From IMG/VR virus record IMGVR_UViG_3300046715_000123, positions 1 through 64,000 of that record: 64,000 bases of DNA; one strand, written 5' to 3'. The notes below the pieces were generated by a model. It saw nothing but the letters and a program-made list of their open reading frames with translations, did not search any database and was not told the DNA's origin. Both the position numbers and the translations under genes were made by a program. Numbering within the stretch: position 1 is the stretch's first letter; every line of letters starts with the position of its first letter. The stretch comes from a virus. Below are positions 54,883-63,302 of this stretch, piece by piece.

Positions 54883-56205
54883 TCAGGCAGCACCGCCCAG
54901 CGGCTGTGCAGCGATCTCCAGAGCTGAGAGGTGCCGCGGAAGGCAGACCGTGGGGTCCGTGCTCTGGTACGCGCCTGCCGCCGCAGCAGCCGCGAGGATG
55001 TCGTTGAGGTAGAAGTTGCCGTCCGCGGCTACGCGGTTGTAGTGGCCGAGGAACGCGCCGCGTTCGTCGGCGGTCGGCCACCGGTTGGCGCCCGCACGGA
55101 AGCTGCGCGTCCAGAGGTCGACGGTTCGCTGCCGGAAGGCGTCGGCCCCCGTGTGCTCGAGCTCGTCCGCTCGCAGGCCGTGGTGGAGCTCGGACGAGTG
55201 ATGGAAGCCGGCGAGGATTCCAGCGCGCCTGATGCGATCCAGCGATATGCCACCGTCTGCGAGGTCGTCGACCTGGTCCTGTACGACCCTGAAGAGGAAT
55301 GTGTCCGGCGGCTCGATATACGTGGTTGCACCGTCGAGATCGGTCCAGGCGTCGCACCACTCGATGACGACGTTGGCACGCTCCTGATCGGCAGCACCCG
55401 CCGTTGCATCCTGAATGGTCGAGAGGCCTGCGGATCCGCCGAAGACGGCGTCAACGATCAGCCGCTCAGGATTGATCCAGTCGCTGCTCGCCTCGAGCTC
55501 AATGAGGCTGCGCGTAAAGTCGGCGCGCTCTCGATCTGAGGGCGCCTCTTCCAGATCGGCTGTCCAGGCGTGCGCCCAGCAATCAACAGCGGCCTGTCCA
55601 AGCGTGCTCAGCCCCCCGCTGTTCTTCTTGCCCGATGGGGCGACGATCTCGCGCGCCCGCTCGTGAAGGTCCTTGACCATGCGCCATCCGATGCCGCAGG
55701 CGTACCGGAAGGTGTTGTCGACCTTGACCGTCGGGTTGGTCATGGCCTTCTCGACGATGTCGGGCCAGACCTCTTGCGGCAGGCCGGCTTCGTAGAAGGA
55801 GTCGAGGCTGCCCTTCCAGCCGTCGGGAAGGTCGACGCGCACGGTCTTCCATCCGTCTTCGCGGGTCCAACTACTCCAGGCCTTCCTGAAGTGCTCGCGG
55901 TATGCGAGCTTCGGCGCCTGCTCCTCGCGCTTCTCGTCGGCCGCCTGCGTCATCGCGGCGGCCCACCGGAGCGCGTCGTCACTGACGTCGGCGACGATCG
56001 TGGCGTCCGGGCTGGCGCTGCTCTTGCCGTTGTTGCAGGGTTCGCAGCTGGTGGCGAGGTTGCTCGGTTCGTCGCCGCCGCCGAGCGCGACGGGCGTGAC
56101 GTGGTCGACCCTCAACGGCACGTCCGGGGCGGACGCTCCGCAGTACCGGCAGGTGTAACTGTCCCGCCGGAGGATCTCGTACCGGAGGCGCTTGGAGACG
56201 GCCAT
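54883..56205 (-). CDS. large HNH-domain protein (440 aa)
   Basis: The ATG at 56205 is used. The HNH domain is at the N-terminus: RLRYEILRRDSYTCRYCGASA, RVDHVTPVALGGGDEPSNL, CEPCNNGKSSASPD, with both zinc Cys pairs. The remaining 350 residues are a helical domain that I do not recognise (including YEAGLPQEVWPDIVEKAM and LDRIRRAGILAGFHHS). Several residues near the end are Trp/Tyr-rich. It could be a mobile nuclease or an early host-takeover protein. Confidence 0.8.
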   Translation of the reverse strand: MAVSKRLRYEILRRDSYTCRYCGASAPDVPLRVDHVTPVALGGGDEPSNLATSCEPCNNGKSSASPDATIVADVSDDALRWAAAMTQAADEKREEQAPKLAYREHFRKAWSSWTREDGWKTVRVDLPDGWKGSLDSFYEAGLPQEVWPDIVEKAMTNPTVKVDNTFRYACGIGWRMVKDLHERAREIVAPSGKKNSGGLSTLGQAAVDCWAHAWTADLEEAPSDRERADFTRSLIELEASSDWINPERLIVDAVFGGSAGLSTIQDATAGAADQERANVVIEWCDAWTDLDGATTYIEPPDTFLFRVVQDQVDDLADGGISLDRIRRAGILAGFHHSSELHHGLRADELEHTGADAFRQRTVDLWTRSFRAGANRWPTADERGAFLGHYNRVAADGNFYLNDILAAAAAAGAYQSTDPTVCLPRHLSALEIAAQPLGGAA

Positions 56206-56314
56206 CAGGGCTTCTTTCGATTGATCTTGGACATGCGGAAGCTGGGGCGTCTGGCGGTGCCGGTTCGCACCTGCCATACTACTTTAAAGATTGGCCATAT
56301 TGGAAGGATTGGAA

Positions 56315-56668
56315 ATGACTTACACTCTTGCCATGGCTGCTGACCAGGGCATTCAGATCGCGGAAGACGGCGTCGCAGAGGTGTCGATGACCGAGGCGCG
56401 CGCCCAGCTGACCCGTCTGATCCGCGGCGTCCGCGAGGACGGCCGACCTGGGGCCTTCACGGACCGCGGTGAACGCAGGGCCTACGTCGTCACGCCTGCG
56501 ATGTACGACCGCGTCAAGGGCCCCAGCGAGAAGGAGCGGATGCTCGCCGAGCTGGTCGACAAGCTGGACGCGCTCTTCAGGGACCCGCAGTTCGCTGCCC
56601 GTGTCTCCGAGAAGGACCCCGAGCTCTACGAGATCCTCGACACCGGGTCGCTGCACCTGCTGCTCTGA
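56315..56668 (+). CDS. Phd/YefM-type antitoxin-like protein without visible toxin (117 aa)
   Basis: The ATG at 56315 has GGAAGG seven bases upstream. VSMTEARAQLTRLIRGVREDGRPG followed by DRGERRAYVVTPAMYDRV is the Phd/YefM fold, including the VxxTEARAxL motif. The C-terminal part (RMLAELVDKLDALFRDPQFAARV) would be the toxin-binding arm. No toxin ORF follows: a terminator and then the convergent methyltransferase come next. It stands in a less GC-rich pocket with its own promoter region facing the HNH gene. Confidence 0.82.
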   Translation: MTYTLAMAADQGIQIAEDGVAEVSMTEARAQLTRLIRGVREDGRPGAFTDRGERRAYVVTPAMYDRVKGPSEKERMLAELVDKLDALFRDPQFAARVSEKDPELYEILDTGSLHLLL

Positions 56669-56698
56669 CCTCATCTCGTCCTCCTCTCGTTGTCTTCC

Positions 56699-56723
56699 AA
56701 GCCCCGCCTGTACGGCGGGGCTT
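56699..56723. terminator. bidirectional terminator
   Basis: AAGCCCCGCC and GGCGGGGCTT (56699-56708 and 56714-56723) form a perfect stem with a 5-base loop between the antitoxin gene and the convergent methyltransferase gene. Confidence 0.85.
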
Positions 56724-56736
56724 CGTCGTGTGCGGG

Positions 56737-58206
56737 CTAGGCGGCCGGTCGGGCGCTGGCTGCGGGATCGCTGATGGCCCGCTGGTGCAGCAGGTGGAGT
56801 GCGGCGATGGCCTGTTGGGGGACGACGCCGTTGCCGAGGGCGCGGAGCATGGCCGGCCGGGTGAGGCCGGGGGTGTCGGTGACCCAGCCGTCGGGGAGGC
56901 CCATGAGCCATTCGGTGAAGACGGGGCTCAGTCGTTTCAGAGCATCAGTGGGCCAGGGGGCGGGGCGTCCGAGGACGCCTTCCCACCTGCGGATGGCTGG
57001 TCCGTAATCGCCCCAGTCAACGTGGGGTTGCCCCGGCCGTAGCTGGAGGATGTCCGCTCGCCGTCCGACCTGGTCGGCGTCGGCAGGAGCTTCGCCGGGC
57101 CGGCCGAGGTCGGGGTCGGTGCATCCGTGGCAGCCGGCGCAGAATCCTCCGGCGTCGTGGAAGGACTCGGGGCATCCGCAGGTAGGGCAGTCGGGTTCGA
57201 CAACCTCCGCACCGCGATCCCCAACGGCGTGCCCTGCCCGTTCCCGTTGATCCCCTTCGCAAGGTTCCGCTGCCGCCTGGCCTCCCAGGACTCCAGCGAC
57301 TCCCCGTCGTTCGGATTCGATGCCGTCGGGGTCGGCAGCAGGTTCACGACCACCTCGTTCAGCGGCCGGGAGTTCGTTCCGATGAGATTCGATTCGCCCG
57401 ACTTCCAGTCCCGAGCGGCCGGTGTCGGCAGCAGCGAGATCGCCGTCCGTAGGTCCGGACCGCCTGTCCCGTGCGCTCCGGCCCCGTTCGTGTCCGAGGT
57501 CCGCGGCGTCGGCAGGAGCTTCCGCGTCTCGTCCCTCAGACCCCAGCCCGCCGAGGAGCCACGATCCGTCCCCCCGTCCGACGCCACCGGTGTCGAGAGC
57601 AGCCGGCCAGGCGTAGATGAAGACGCGCTTGCGGGGGTGGGGAGCGCCGACCTCCGACGCTGCCACGCGGCACCATTCCGCATCGAGCCCGAGGGTGGCC
57701 AGGTCTCCGAGTACGGCTCCAAGAGCTCGAAGAAGCCGTCCTGCTCGGGCTTCTTCTTCCAGAGCCTCAGCGTCGAGTCCCAGTCCACGATCAGCTTCCG
57801 CCGAGAGGAGCCCTTCGACATTTTCGATCACCACCAGACGGGGTCGGAGTTCGTGGATGGCGCGGGCGTAGTGCACCCACAGGCCGGAGCGGGAGTCGGC
57901 CGTCAGACCGGCGCGCTTCCCGGCGGAGGAGACGTCCTGGCAGGGGAAGCCGCCGGTGAGGATGTCGACGGGCCCGTGCTCCTCGATGACGGACGGCCAG
58001 TCGACCTTGGTGATGTCGCCGAGGTTCGGGACGTCGGGCCAGTGGCGGGCGAGGATGCGGGCGGCGTACTGGTTCTTGTCTTCCTTGCCGTTCTTGTCGG
58101 GCGGCTCGTACTGCGAGTGCCAGACCACGTCGGCGTCGAAGACGTCCATGACGGCCAGGTCCAGGGCGCCCGTTCCTGTGAACAGGGATCCGATGCGGAG
58201 GCTCAC
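56737..58206 (-). CDS. dcm: DNA (cytosine-5) methyltransferase (489 aa)
   Basis: A GTG at 58206 overlaps the upstream stop. Motif I RIGSLFTGTGALDLAV, motif IV GGFPCQDVSSAGKRAG (catalytic Cys89), and motif VI VVIENVEGLL (residues 125-134) are clear. Motif VIII-like PHPRKRVF and the C-terminal motif MLRALGNGVVPQQA close the domain. A low-complexity stretch (about residues 230-360, rich in Arg, Gly, Glu, Asp with repeated ADTGRSG/ADPDGIE phrases) separates the two halves, as in several phage Dcm proteins. It would methylate phage DNA against host restriction. Confidence 0.93.
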   Translation of the reverse strand: MSLRIGSLFTGTGALDLAVMDVFDADVVWHSQYEPPDKNGKEDKNQYAARILARHWPDVPNLGDITKVDWPSVIEEHGPVDILTGGFPCQDVSSAGKRAGLTADSRSGLWVHYARAIHELRPRLVVIENVEGLLSAEADRGLGLDAEALEEEARAGRLLRALGAVLGDLATLGLDAEWCRVAASEVGAPHPRKRVFIYAWPAALDTGGVGRGDGSWLLGGLGSEGRDAEAPADAADLGHERGRSARDRRSGPTDGDLAAADTGRSGLEVGRIESHRNELPAAERGGREPAADPDGIESERRGVAGVLGGQAAAEPCEGDQRERAGHAVGDRGAEVVEPDCPTCGCPESFHDAGGFCAGCHGCTDPDLGRPGEAPADADQVGRRADILQLRPGQPHVDWGDYGPAIRRWEGVLGRPAPWPTDALKRLSPVFTEWLMGLPDGWVTDTPGLTRPAMLRALGNGVVPQQAIAALHLLHQRAISDPAASARPAA

Positions 58207-59060
58207 GCGGCCACCTGCTTCCGCTGCCGCTTCTGGCCGGTGCGCCAGTCCTGGACGATCTGCCGGACGGTGGAGATGGACATTTCGCCGTTGAGGCGGG
58301 CGAGGATCTGCTCGGGGGTGTCGCCGTGCCAGGCGAAGTGGATGATCTCTTCGCGGCGGAGTTCGGCACGTTCCCGGAATCCGAGTTCGGGGTCGGCGCT
58401 GTCCGGGTCGAACTTGGGGTCGTCGATGCCGCCGAAGTCCTCCCACCAGGTGGGGTCTTGCCAGCCTTCGGCTGCTGCCCGCCGCTCGTTCTTCCAGTTG
58501 TTGCCGCGGCTGTCCTTCAGTTGTTCGTAGGCGGCGGCGAGGGCGGTGGCGGCGAGGTTGTCGATGATGTTCCAGCGGGCTTCGGCGAGGAGGCTGATGC
58601 TGGCGACGCTGAGGCCGCTGAGGGTGCTGATGTCGGCGCGGCTGTGGCCGAGGCTGTAGAGGGCGCGGATGCGGCGGATGGAGCCGATGGCGGGGCGTTC
58701 GGCGTTGCCGTCGAAGCGGTGGGGTTGGACGGCGAGGATGCGCCGGGCCTTTTCGGTTTGGCAGTTCTTGTTGCGGCCGGTGGTGATGTAGCTGATGACG
58801 GCTTGGGCTACTCCGGCTTCGCGGGCGATCATTGTTTGGCTCATGCCGCTGGCGCGGAGCATCTGAACGTGGGGGAGGATTTCGGCGCAGGGGACGAGGT
58901 TGCGTTCGCCGCGCTGGCGGCGGATTTCGCGGTCGAGGTCGGCCCGGCGGTGGCCGCGTGTGCAGAGGGTGCAGCGGCAGGGCGGGCGGGTTCCGGTGCG
59001 GTTGCCTTTGTAGCGGGCGTCGGTGCCATGCGGCGGCAGCGGCTTGGTGGCGGTGGTCAC
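58203..59060 (-). CDS. HTH DNA-binding protein (285 aa)
   Basis: A GTG at 59060 has GGGGGAG. The N-terminal part is basic with CRCTLCTRGHRRADLDRE, a zinc-like CxC pair. Residues 60-95 (HVQMLRASGMSQTMIAREAGVAQAVIS) form a helix-turn-helix, and residues 127-160 (RRIRALYSLGHSRADISTLSGLSVAS) a second one. A last one lies in LARLNGEMSISTVRQIVQDW. It is coupled to the methyltransferase gene. It looks like a sigma-like or transposase-like regulator; its target is not known. Confidence 0.75.
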   Translation of the reverse strand: MTTATKPLPPHGTDARYKGNRTGTRPPCRCTLCTRGHRRADLDREIRRQRGERNLVPCAEILPHVQMLRASGMSQTMIAREAGVAQAVISYITTGRNKNCQTEKARRILAVQPHRFDGNAERPAIGSIRRIRALYSLGHSRADISTLSGLSVASISLLAEARWNIIDNLAATALAAAYEQLKDSRGNNWKNERRAAAEGWQDPTWWEDFGGIDDPKFDPDSADPELGFRERAELRREEIIHFAWHGDTPEQILARLNGEMSISTVRQIVQDWRTGQKRQRKQVAA

Positions 59061-59338
59061 AGCTCCCCCGTTCGGTGGTCGTTGATGGCGGCCCGGAGGC
59101 GTTGGAGTCCGGCGGGCCCGTAGTAGGCGAGTGCTGCGTCGAGGTACAGGTCGGTGTCGGTGCCGGGTTGTGTGTCGATGGCGGGCGGGTCGGTGTGGAG
59201 CAGGCGCCAGGCGGCCCGGCGGTCGCCGCGGCTGCGGTAGTCGCCGGCCTGGCGTGCGGCGCGGATGCTCCAGCGGATCGCCCACAGGCCGAAGGTGAGG
59301 CCGGCGAGGGCGATGGCGGCGTTGAGGATGTCGGTCAC
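59057..59338 (-). CDS. small membrane protein (93 aa)
   Basis: A GTG at 59338 overlaps both neighbours. One N-terminal hydrophobic helix (ILNAAIALAGLTFGLWAIRWSI) is followed by a helical soluble part (YLDAALAYYGPAGLQRLRAAIN). Signal-anchored topology, with the bulk cytoplasmic. Function unknown. Confidence 0.65.
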   Translation of the reverse strand: MTDILNAAIALAGLTFGLWAIRWSIRAARQAGDYRSRGDRRAAWRLLHTDPPAIDTQPGTDTDLYLDAALAYYGPAGLQRLRAAINDHRTGEL

Positions 59339-59448
59339 TGCCCCTCCCCCCGTCGGGCGGGCCGGTGGATGAGCGCGTACACGACGGCGGCGACACCGAC
59401 GGTGAGGCCAAGGGCGGCGAGGAACACGGCGGCGGAGGCGGAGATCAT
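59335..59448 (-). CDS. 37-residue membrane peptide
   Basis: The ATG at 59448 has GGGGAGGG before it and overlaps the stop of the upstream gene (ATGA), while its stop overlaps the next start. The product MISASAAVFLAALGLTVGVAAVVYALI is one membrane helix with a basic tail. Such miniature membrane proteins are common in early actinophage operons. Confidence 0.65.
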   Translation of the reverse strand: MISASAAVFLAALGLTVGVAAVVYALIHRPARRGEGQ

Positions 59449-59762
59449 GCGGCCCTCCCCTGCATGGCGGCGACAGTGCCGGTCCAGGCGTTGACGCACG
59501 AGCCGTCGGCGGTGCGGCCGAACCCGTCGTGCTGGATGAGTCCGTCACGGCGCAGCTGGCTTGTGAGGGCGCCCCAGTCGTGCGCGGGGTCAGGGGGGTT
59601 CGGGAGCTTGAACTCCTTCTTGATCTGCCAGGTAAGCCAGTGGCGGCGCCCGGATGCGGCGACGGCAACGAATGTGGGCCGCACCTTCTCCGACCAGGTT
59701 TCGAAGTCCTCGCGGGGCTCGGGCTCGGGCATGCCCTCGAGGGCGGCCTGTATCGCGGTCAT
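59445..59762 (-). CDS. winged-helix-like protein (105 aa)
   Basis: FETWSEKVRPTFVAVAASGRRHWLTWQI and LTSQLRRDGLIQHDGFGR form a pattern consistent with a small winged helix. It contains several Trp residues. It is placed between the exonuclease and the small membrane genes, so it may bind DNA. Confidence 0.6.
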   Translation of the reverse strand: MTAIQAALEGMPEPEPREDFETWSEKVRPTFVAVAASGRRHWLTWQIKKEFKLPNPPDPAHDWGALTSQLRRDGLIQHDGFGRTADGSCVNAWTGTVAAMQGRAA

Positions 59763-60739
59763 GACGCCGTCTCCTCGGGTGTGCCGTGCTGCTCGAGCTC
59801 GGCGTCGGTCATGAGGCCGTGCGGGATCAGGCCGGTGCGCAGGGCGTCGCGGACGTCGGCGGCTGCCTCGCGGTAGGTGGCGGCGCGCTCGATGCGTGCG
59901 CGCTCGAAGGGGCCCGGCTCGTCGACGAACAGGCCCTCACTCGGGTCGGGAGCAGGCCCGGCCATCTGCTCCCAGCGGGAGGCAAGGTCGTCGAGGAGGG
60001 CCCGTACCTTCCGCTCTTCCGTCAGCGGGATGAGCGGCCACTCCCCCTCGACCACCGCGTAGGGGTCCGTCTTCCGCAGGTGCTGCTGGAGTTCGCCGGC
60101 CTGGACTCGGGCCCACCAGATCTGCCACACGTGCAGCTGCTCGGGATGGACCTGAAGCTGCTGGTACTTCTCGCCGATGGCGACGGCCACCTGAACTGCG
60201 GCGAGCGCGTCGGCGTCCGCAGTGTGTGCGGCGGCCAGGGTGACGCCGTAGTGGACGGCGAGCGCCTCGAGCTTGCGGGAGCCACGGCGGAACTTGTCGG
60301 CCTGCTTGTCGAGGATGAACGGGTCGATGACCGGGCCGGGCGGGGTCTCGCCGCCGAGGCGCTCCCACAGGGTGCGCAGCCCGTAGCGGCGGAGTTCGCG
60401 GTCGAGGACGGTGAAGTCGTAACGGCCGTTCATGGCGACGACGGGGATGCCGGTGGACAGGGCCGAGGCGAGTACGTCGGCGATCTCGTCGGCGACCTGC
60501 GCGGCGGGCCGGCCGTTGGCGCAGGCCTGCTCCGTGGTGACGCCGTGGACGGCGGTGGCCTCGGCGGGAATCGGGATGCCAGGGTTGGCCAGCCACAGTC
60601 GGGCCCGGTCGGGCAGCGTGTCGATGCTGTCGCCGGGCTTGTAGTCGATGGCGGCGGCGGTGACGATGCGCGCGGTCTCGACGTTGATCCCGGTGGTCTC
60701 CAGGTCGAAGCCAAGCAGGGGTTCGGTGTGCCAGCTCAC
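59759..60739 (-). CDS. DnaQ-type 3'-5' exonuclease (326 aa)
   Basis: A GTG at 60739 overlaps the upstream stop. The DEDDh exonuclease motifs are present: FDLETTGIN (Asp12, Glu14), HGVTTEQ, NGRYDFTVL (Asp108) and AHTADADALA (His172, Asp177). The C-terminal 120 residues are helical (VRALLDDLASRWEQM, AATYREAAADVRDALRTG). With the RecT-like gene upstream it could supply the nuclease for a phage recombination system, or proofread replication. Confidence 0.9.
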   Translation of the reverse strand: MSWHTEPLLGFDLETTGINVETARIVTAAAIDYKPGDSIDTLPDRARLWLANPGIPIPAEATAVHGVTTEQACANGRPAAQVADEIADVLASALSTGIPVVAMNGRYDFTVLDRELRRYGLRTLWERLGGETPPGPVIDPFILDKQADKFRRGSRKLEALAVHYGVTLAAAHTADADALAAVQVAVAIGEKYQQLQVHPEQLHVWQIWWARVQAGELQQHLRKTDPYAVVEGEWPLIPLTEERKVRALLDDLASRWEQMAGPAPDPSEGLFVDEPGPFERARIERAATYREAAADVRDALRTGLIPHGLMTDAELEQHGTPEETAS

Positions 60740-61254
60740 GACGCCTCCCCGGCCTCGAGCTGCAGGAGGTTGAGGTGCGCCAGAGCGCCGTTGCGCCAGG
60801 CCTCGGCGATGGCTTCCTTGCCGCCCGTCGTGGGCCGCACGGAGTGGGTGAGCGACCGGGTGGCCCTCACTTCGACGCCGGGGACGTCGTGGAGTTCGCC
60901 GGTCTCGGTGTCGACGAAGCGGGCGACGCCGGCCGCGGTCATCTGGGCGAGGACCAGGTTGCGGTAGGCGGGCCGGACTTCGGTGACGAGGCGGGTGCTG
61001 ATCTCGCTGGGGGCGATGCTGCGGACGAAGGTGAGGAAGGCGTCGTCGTCGACGACGACTGCGGCAGGCTTGGCGTCGGAGCGGCTGATGGTGGCGACCT
61101 TCGTGCCGTCCGGCAGGGTCGCGGTGACCTTGGAGATGCCGTTGTCGACGAGCTGCTCCTGCATGGCGCTCTTCACCTCCTTGAGGCGGTCGTTGACGGT
61201 GTCGGAGAGGGCCTTGAGGGCGGCCTCTTCGAGGGCGAGCTGTGCGAGGTCCAT
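60736..61254 (-). CDS. recombination-associated protein of unknown function (172 aa)
   Basis: MDLAQLALEEAALKALSDTVNDRLKEVKSAM starts with a helix, then KVTATLPDGTKVATISRSDAKP gives strands, and FVRSIAPSEISTRLVTEVRPAYRN follows. It lies between the exonuclease and RecT-like genes in the order typical of Streptomyces phages. A DNA-end protection or SSB-like role is possible, not shown. Confidence 0.65.
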   Translation of the reverse strand: MDLAQLALEEAALKALSDTVNDRLKEVKSAMQEQLVDNGISKVTATLPDGTKVATISRSDAKPAAVVVDDDAFLTFVRSIAPSEISTRLVTEVRPAYRNLVLAQMTAAGVARFVDTETGELHDVPGVEVRATRSLTHSVRPTTGGKEAIAEAWRNGALAHLNLLQLEAGEAS

Positions 61255-61281
61255 GAGGGCTCCGTGGTTTGCTGGTGGGGA

Positions 61282-61310
61282 GGCCCGCGCCGCTTTCCCC
61301 GGCGCGGGCC
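61282..61310 (-). terminator. stem-loop after RecT-like gene
   Basis: A perfect 11-base stem (61282-61292 with 61300-61310) with a 7-base loop, 12 bases after the RecT-like stop. It may act as a partial terminator within the early operon. Confidence 0.75.
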
Positions 61311-61322
61311 GTCATGCGTGGT

Positions 61323-62402
61323 TCAGGCGGCGGGGCGGATCTGTGCTGCGAGGGTGCGGATGGCCTGCGGTGCGGCCTTCTCGATGGGCATCCCGAGGGC
61401 CATGGCGGCGCCGTTCTCGAAGTCCTCGAGGCGCGCGGCTTCGGCGGCTGAGCGGAGTTCGTCGACCGCGGCGGCGTGGTCGTCATCCGGGGAGTCGACG
61501 ATGGTCGCGTCGATCACCTCGTCGGCAGTGGACGGCTCGGCCGCCGCCTTCTCCTTGCCGACATCGGCGATCTGCGTGAGGTAGTCCGGCCTCGCACCCT
61601 CGCCCTTGGCGTCCTGCCAGATCTGCCGCACCGTGGCGGCATCCGGGGCGGCGAGCGCCTCGTGCAGGTAGTCCCGTCCGGCGGGCGTCAGCGATTCCGC
61701 GGGCACGTCCGCGGTCGCGGCGGCTACAGGCGCCGCCGGGGTCGTCCACTGGTCGGTCTGGCCGGGCTCGACGCGGCGCAGCTGCTGTACCTCGGCATCC
61801 AGGGGGATGCCGGCGTCGTCGACGCGGGCGCCGAGCTCCTCGGCTGTGTAGATGGCGCCGTGCAGCACCTCGGGGCAGGCGGAGCGGACGCATTCGGAGA
61901 TGGCGCGGGCCCGCAGCATGGCCCTGGGGTACTTCTCCCAGTTCTGCTTCTCGCCTTTCTGGCTCCGGGAGTAGGGGCGGTTGTTGCGGAGTTCGCAGAG
62001 CCCGGCGGTCACTGCGTCGTCGTAGGTCCACGTGATGGCGTTTTCGAAGTCGGGGTCGTCGGACCGCCAGATGCTGACGGTGCACTGGCCCGGCTCCTGC
62101 CGGATGCGGACCTTGTGTCCGGCCTCGCGGGTGCGGGACAGCATCAGGTCGGCGGACTGGGTGGGCTTGCCTTTGATGACGTGGATGGTGGTGATCGTGG
62201 TGACCACGTCGAGGCCGAGCGCCCGGCCGTACTCCATGGCCCACAGGACGGAGCTGGCGTTGTTGCGGTACTCCTGCGGGAGGAGCGAGGCGCCGGCGAG
62301 GGCCTCGGAGAAGCGCCAGGCTTCTAGAGGCGACATGTGGGCGAGGGACAGTGCGCCCCCCGGACGCTGCTGGGGTTCGGCTTTGACGAGTTCGGTGCTC
62401 AT
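61323..62402 (-). CDS. recT: RecT-like single-strand annealing protein (359 aa)
   Basis: The ATG at 62402 has AGGAGC. Residues 24-175 (AWRFSEALAGASLLPQEYRN, LGLDVVTTITTIHVIKGKPT, QSADLMLSRTREAGH, YPRAMLRARAISECVRSACP) are the RecT core as found in actinophages. The C-terminal third is acidic and disordered and ends in a short helix. It should anneal single strands in phage recombination, probably with the exonuclease at 59759. Confidence 0.9.
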   Translation of the reverse strand: MSTELVKAEPQQRPGGALSLAHMSPLEAWRFSEALAGASLLPQEYRNNASSVLWAMEYGRALGLDVVTTITTIHVIKGKPTQSADLMLSRTREAGHKVRIRQEPGQCTVSIWRSDDPDFENAITWTYDDAVTAGLCELRNNRPYSRSQKGEKQNWEKYPRAMLRARAISECVRSACPEVLHGAIYTAEELGARVDDAGIPLDAEVQQLRRVEPGQTDQWTTPAAPVAAATADVPAESLTPAGRDYLHEALAAPDAATVRQIWQDAKGEGARPDYLTQIADVGKEKAAAEPSTADEVIDATIVDSPDDDHAAAVDELRSAAEAARLEDFENGAAMALGMPIEKAAPQAIRTLAAQIRPAA

Positions 62403-62467
62403 TGGTGGTGCTCCTGTTCGCTTCTGAGCTGCGTGTTCTGCGCGAAATGGGTGTGCTGTTGGGTGGG

Positions 62468-62501
62468 CCGCAGCCCCGACGGGGGGGTGTCAGGGCTGCG
62501 G
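62468..62501 (-). terminator. stem-loop
   Basis: CCGCAGCCC (62468-62476) pairs with GGGCTGCGG (62493-62501), 33 bases after the coiled-coil gene stop. It separates that gene from RecT. Confidence 0.7.
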
Positions 62502-62533
62502 CCCTGGTGCCGTGGAGCGCTGGGGGTGGCGCT

Positions 62534-62956
62534 CTACACGGCAGCTCGAGTGACCTGGCCGGGGTCGGTGACCGCCCCGAGTCGTCCGGCCGCGGCGGCT
62601 TCCCGGAGCGGCATGACGCGGGTGACGACGGGGATCTCCTGCGTCTTCGCGGCGGCGGCCTCGGCGAACACGCGGACTTCCAGACGCCGTTCGAGGTCGG
62701 TGATCCGCCGCTCACGCAGCCGGATGATGTCCTCGGCCTGGCCGCGTTCCTTCTCGGCGATCTCGCGACGCTCCCGCTCCTGCCGCCAGGCGGAGTTGGT
62801 GGTGACGACGTCGTGCATGAGCTGGGCGAAGAAGTCGTCGGCGGCCATCTGGCGGGTGAAGAGCGTCCGGTTCTCCGCTTCCAGGTCGGCGACCTTGTCG
62901 ACGGCGCGTCGGGAGCCGGTGCCCTTGAGGCCGGGTATCAGGCTGGCGATGCTCAC
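62534..62956 (-). CDS. coiled-coil early protein (140 aa)
   Basis: A GTG at 62956 overlaps the upstream stop. A coiled coil covers residues 17-95 (VADLEAENRTLFTRQMAADDFFA, ERERREIAEKERGQAEDIIRL). The C-terminal part (PVVTRVMPLREAAAAGRLG) is basic and Ala-rich. No family recognised. Confidence 0.6.
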   Translation of the reverse strand: MSIASLIPGLKGTGSRRAVDKVADLEAENRTLFTRQMAADDFFAQLMHDVVTTNSAWRQERERREIAEKERGQAEDIIRLRERRITDLERRLEVRVFAEAAAAKTQEIPVVTRVMPLREAAAAGRLGAVTDPGQVTRAAV

Positions 62957-63180
62957 GACGCGTTCCCTTCGTTGACGGTGCTTTCAGGCCAAGCGGTCGT
63001 GAACTCTGTATTCACAGCGTCGAGGGCGAGGCGCACCGTGTGCCGGTCGTCCGGGCCGGTGGGGCGCTGGGCTCCGGCCAGGTCGGCGGCGGTGTCGATG
63101 TCGGCGTGGGTGACGGCGTCCGGGTCGAGGCCGTGGTCGGCGAGGACGCGGGCGGTGTCGTAGGCGTCGAGGGCAGTCAC
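62953..63180 (-). CDS. small helical protein (75 aa)
   Basis: A GTG at 63180 overlaps both neighbours. MTALDAYDTARVLADHGLDPDA, THADIDTAADLAGAQRPTG and HTVRLALDAVNTEF make a compact three-helix protein. Function unknown. Confidence 0.6.
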   Translation of the reverse strand: MTALDAYDTARVLADHGLDPDAVTHADIDTAADLAGAQRPTGPDDRHTVRLALDAVNTEFTTAWPESTVNEGNAS

Positions 63181-63302
63181 TGGTTCCCCCTGTGGGCGGA
63201 GATGCGTTCGCCGAAGACGGCGAGGAAGGCGAGTCCGGCGAGGGCGGTCCAGCCGGTGATGCTGATCTGGCAGGCGGCCAGCAGCGACGGGACCGGGATC
63301 AC
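63177..63302 (-). CDS. 41-residue membrane peptide
   Basis: A GTG at 63302 overlaps the stop of the upstream gene (GTGA), and its stop overlaps the next start. The product VIPVPSLLAACQISITG, then WTALAGLAFLAVFGERISAH, is one membrane span. Together with the 37-residue peptide at 59335 it shows how dense this operon is. Confidence 0.55.
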   Translation of the reverse strand: MIPVPSLLAACQISITGWTALAGLAFLAVFGERISAHRGNQ

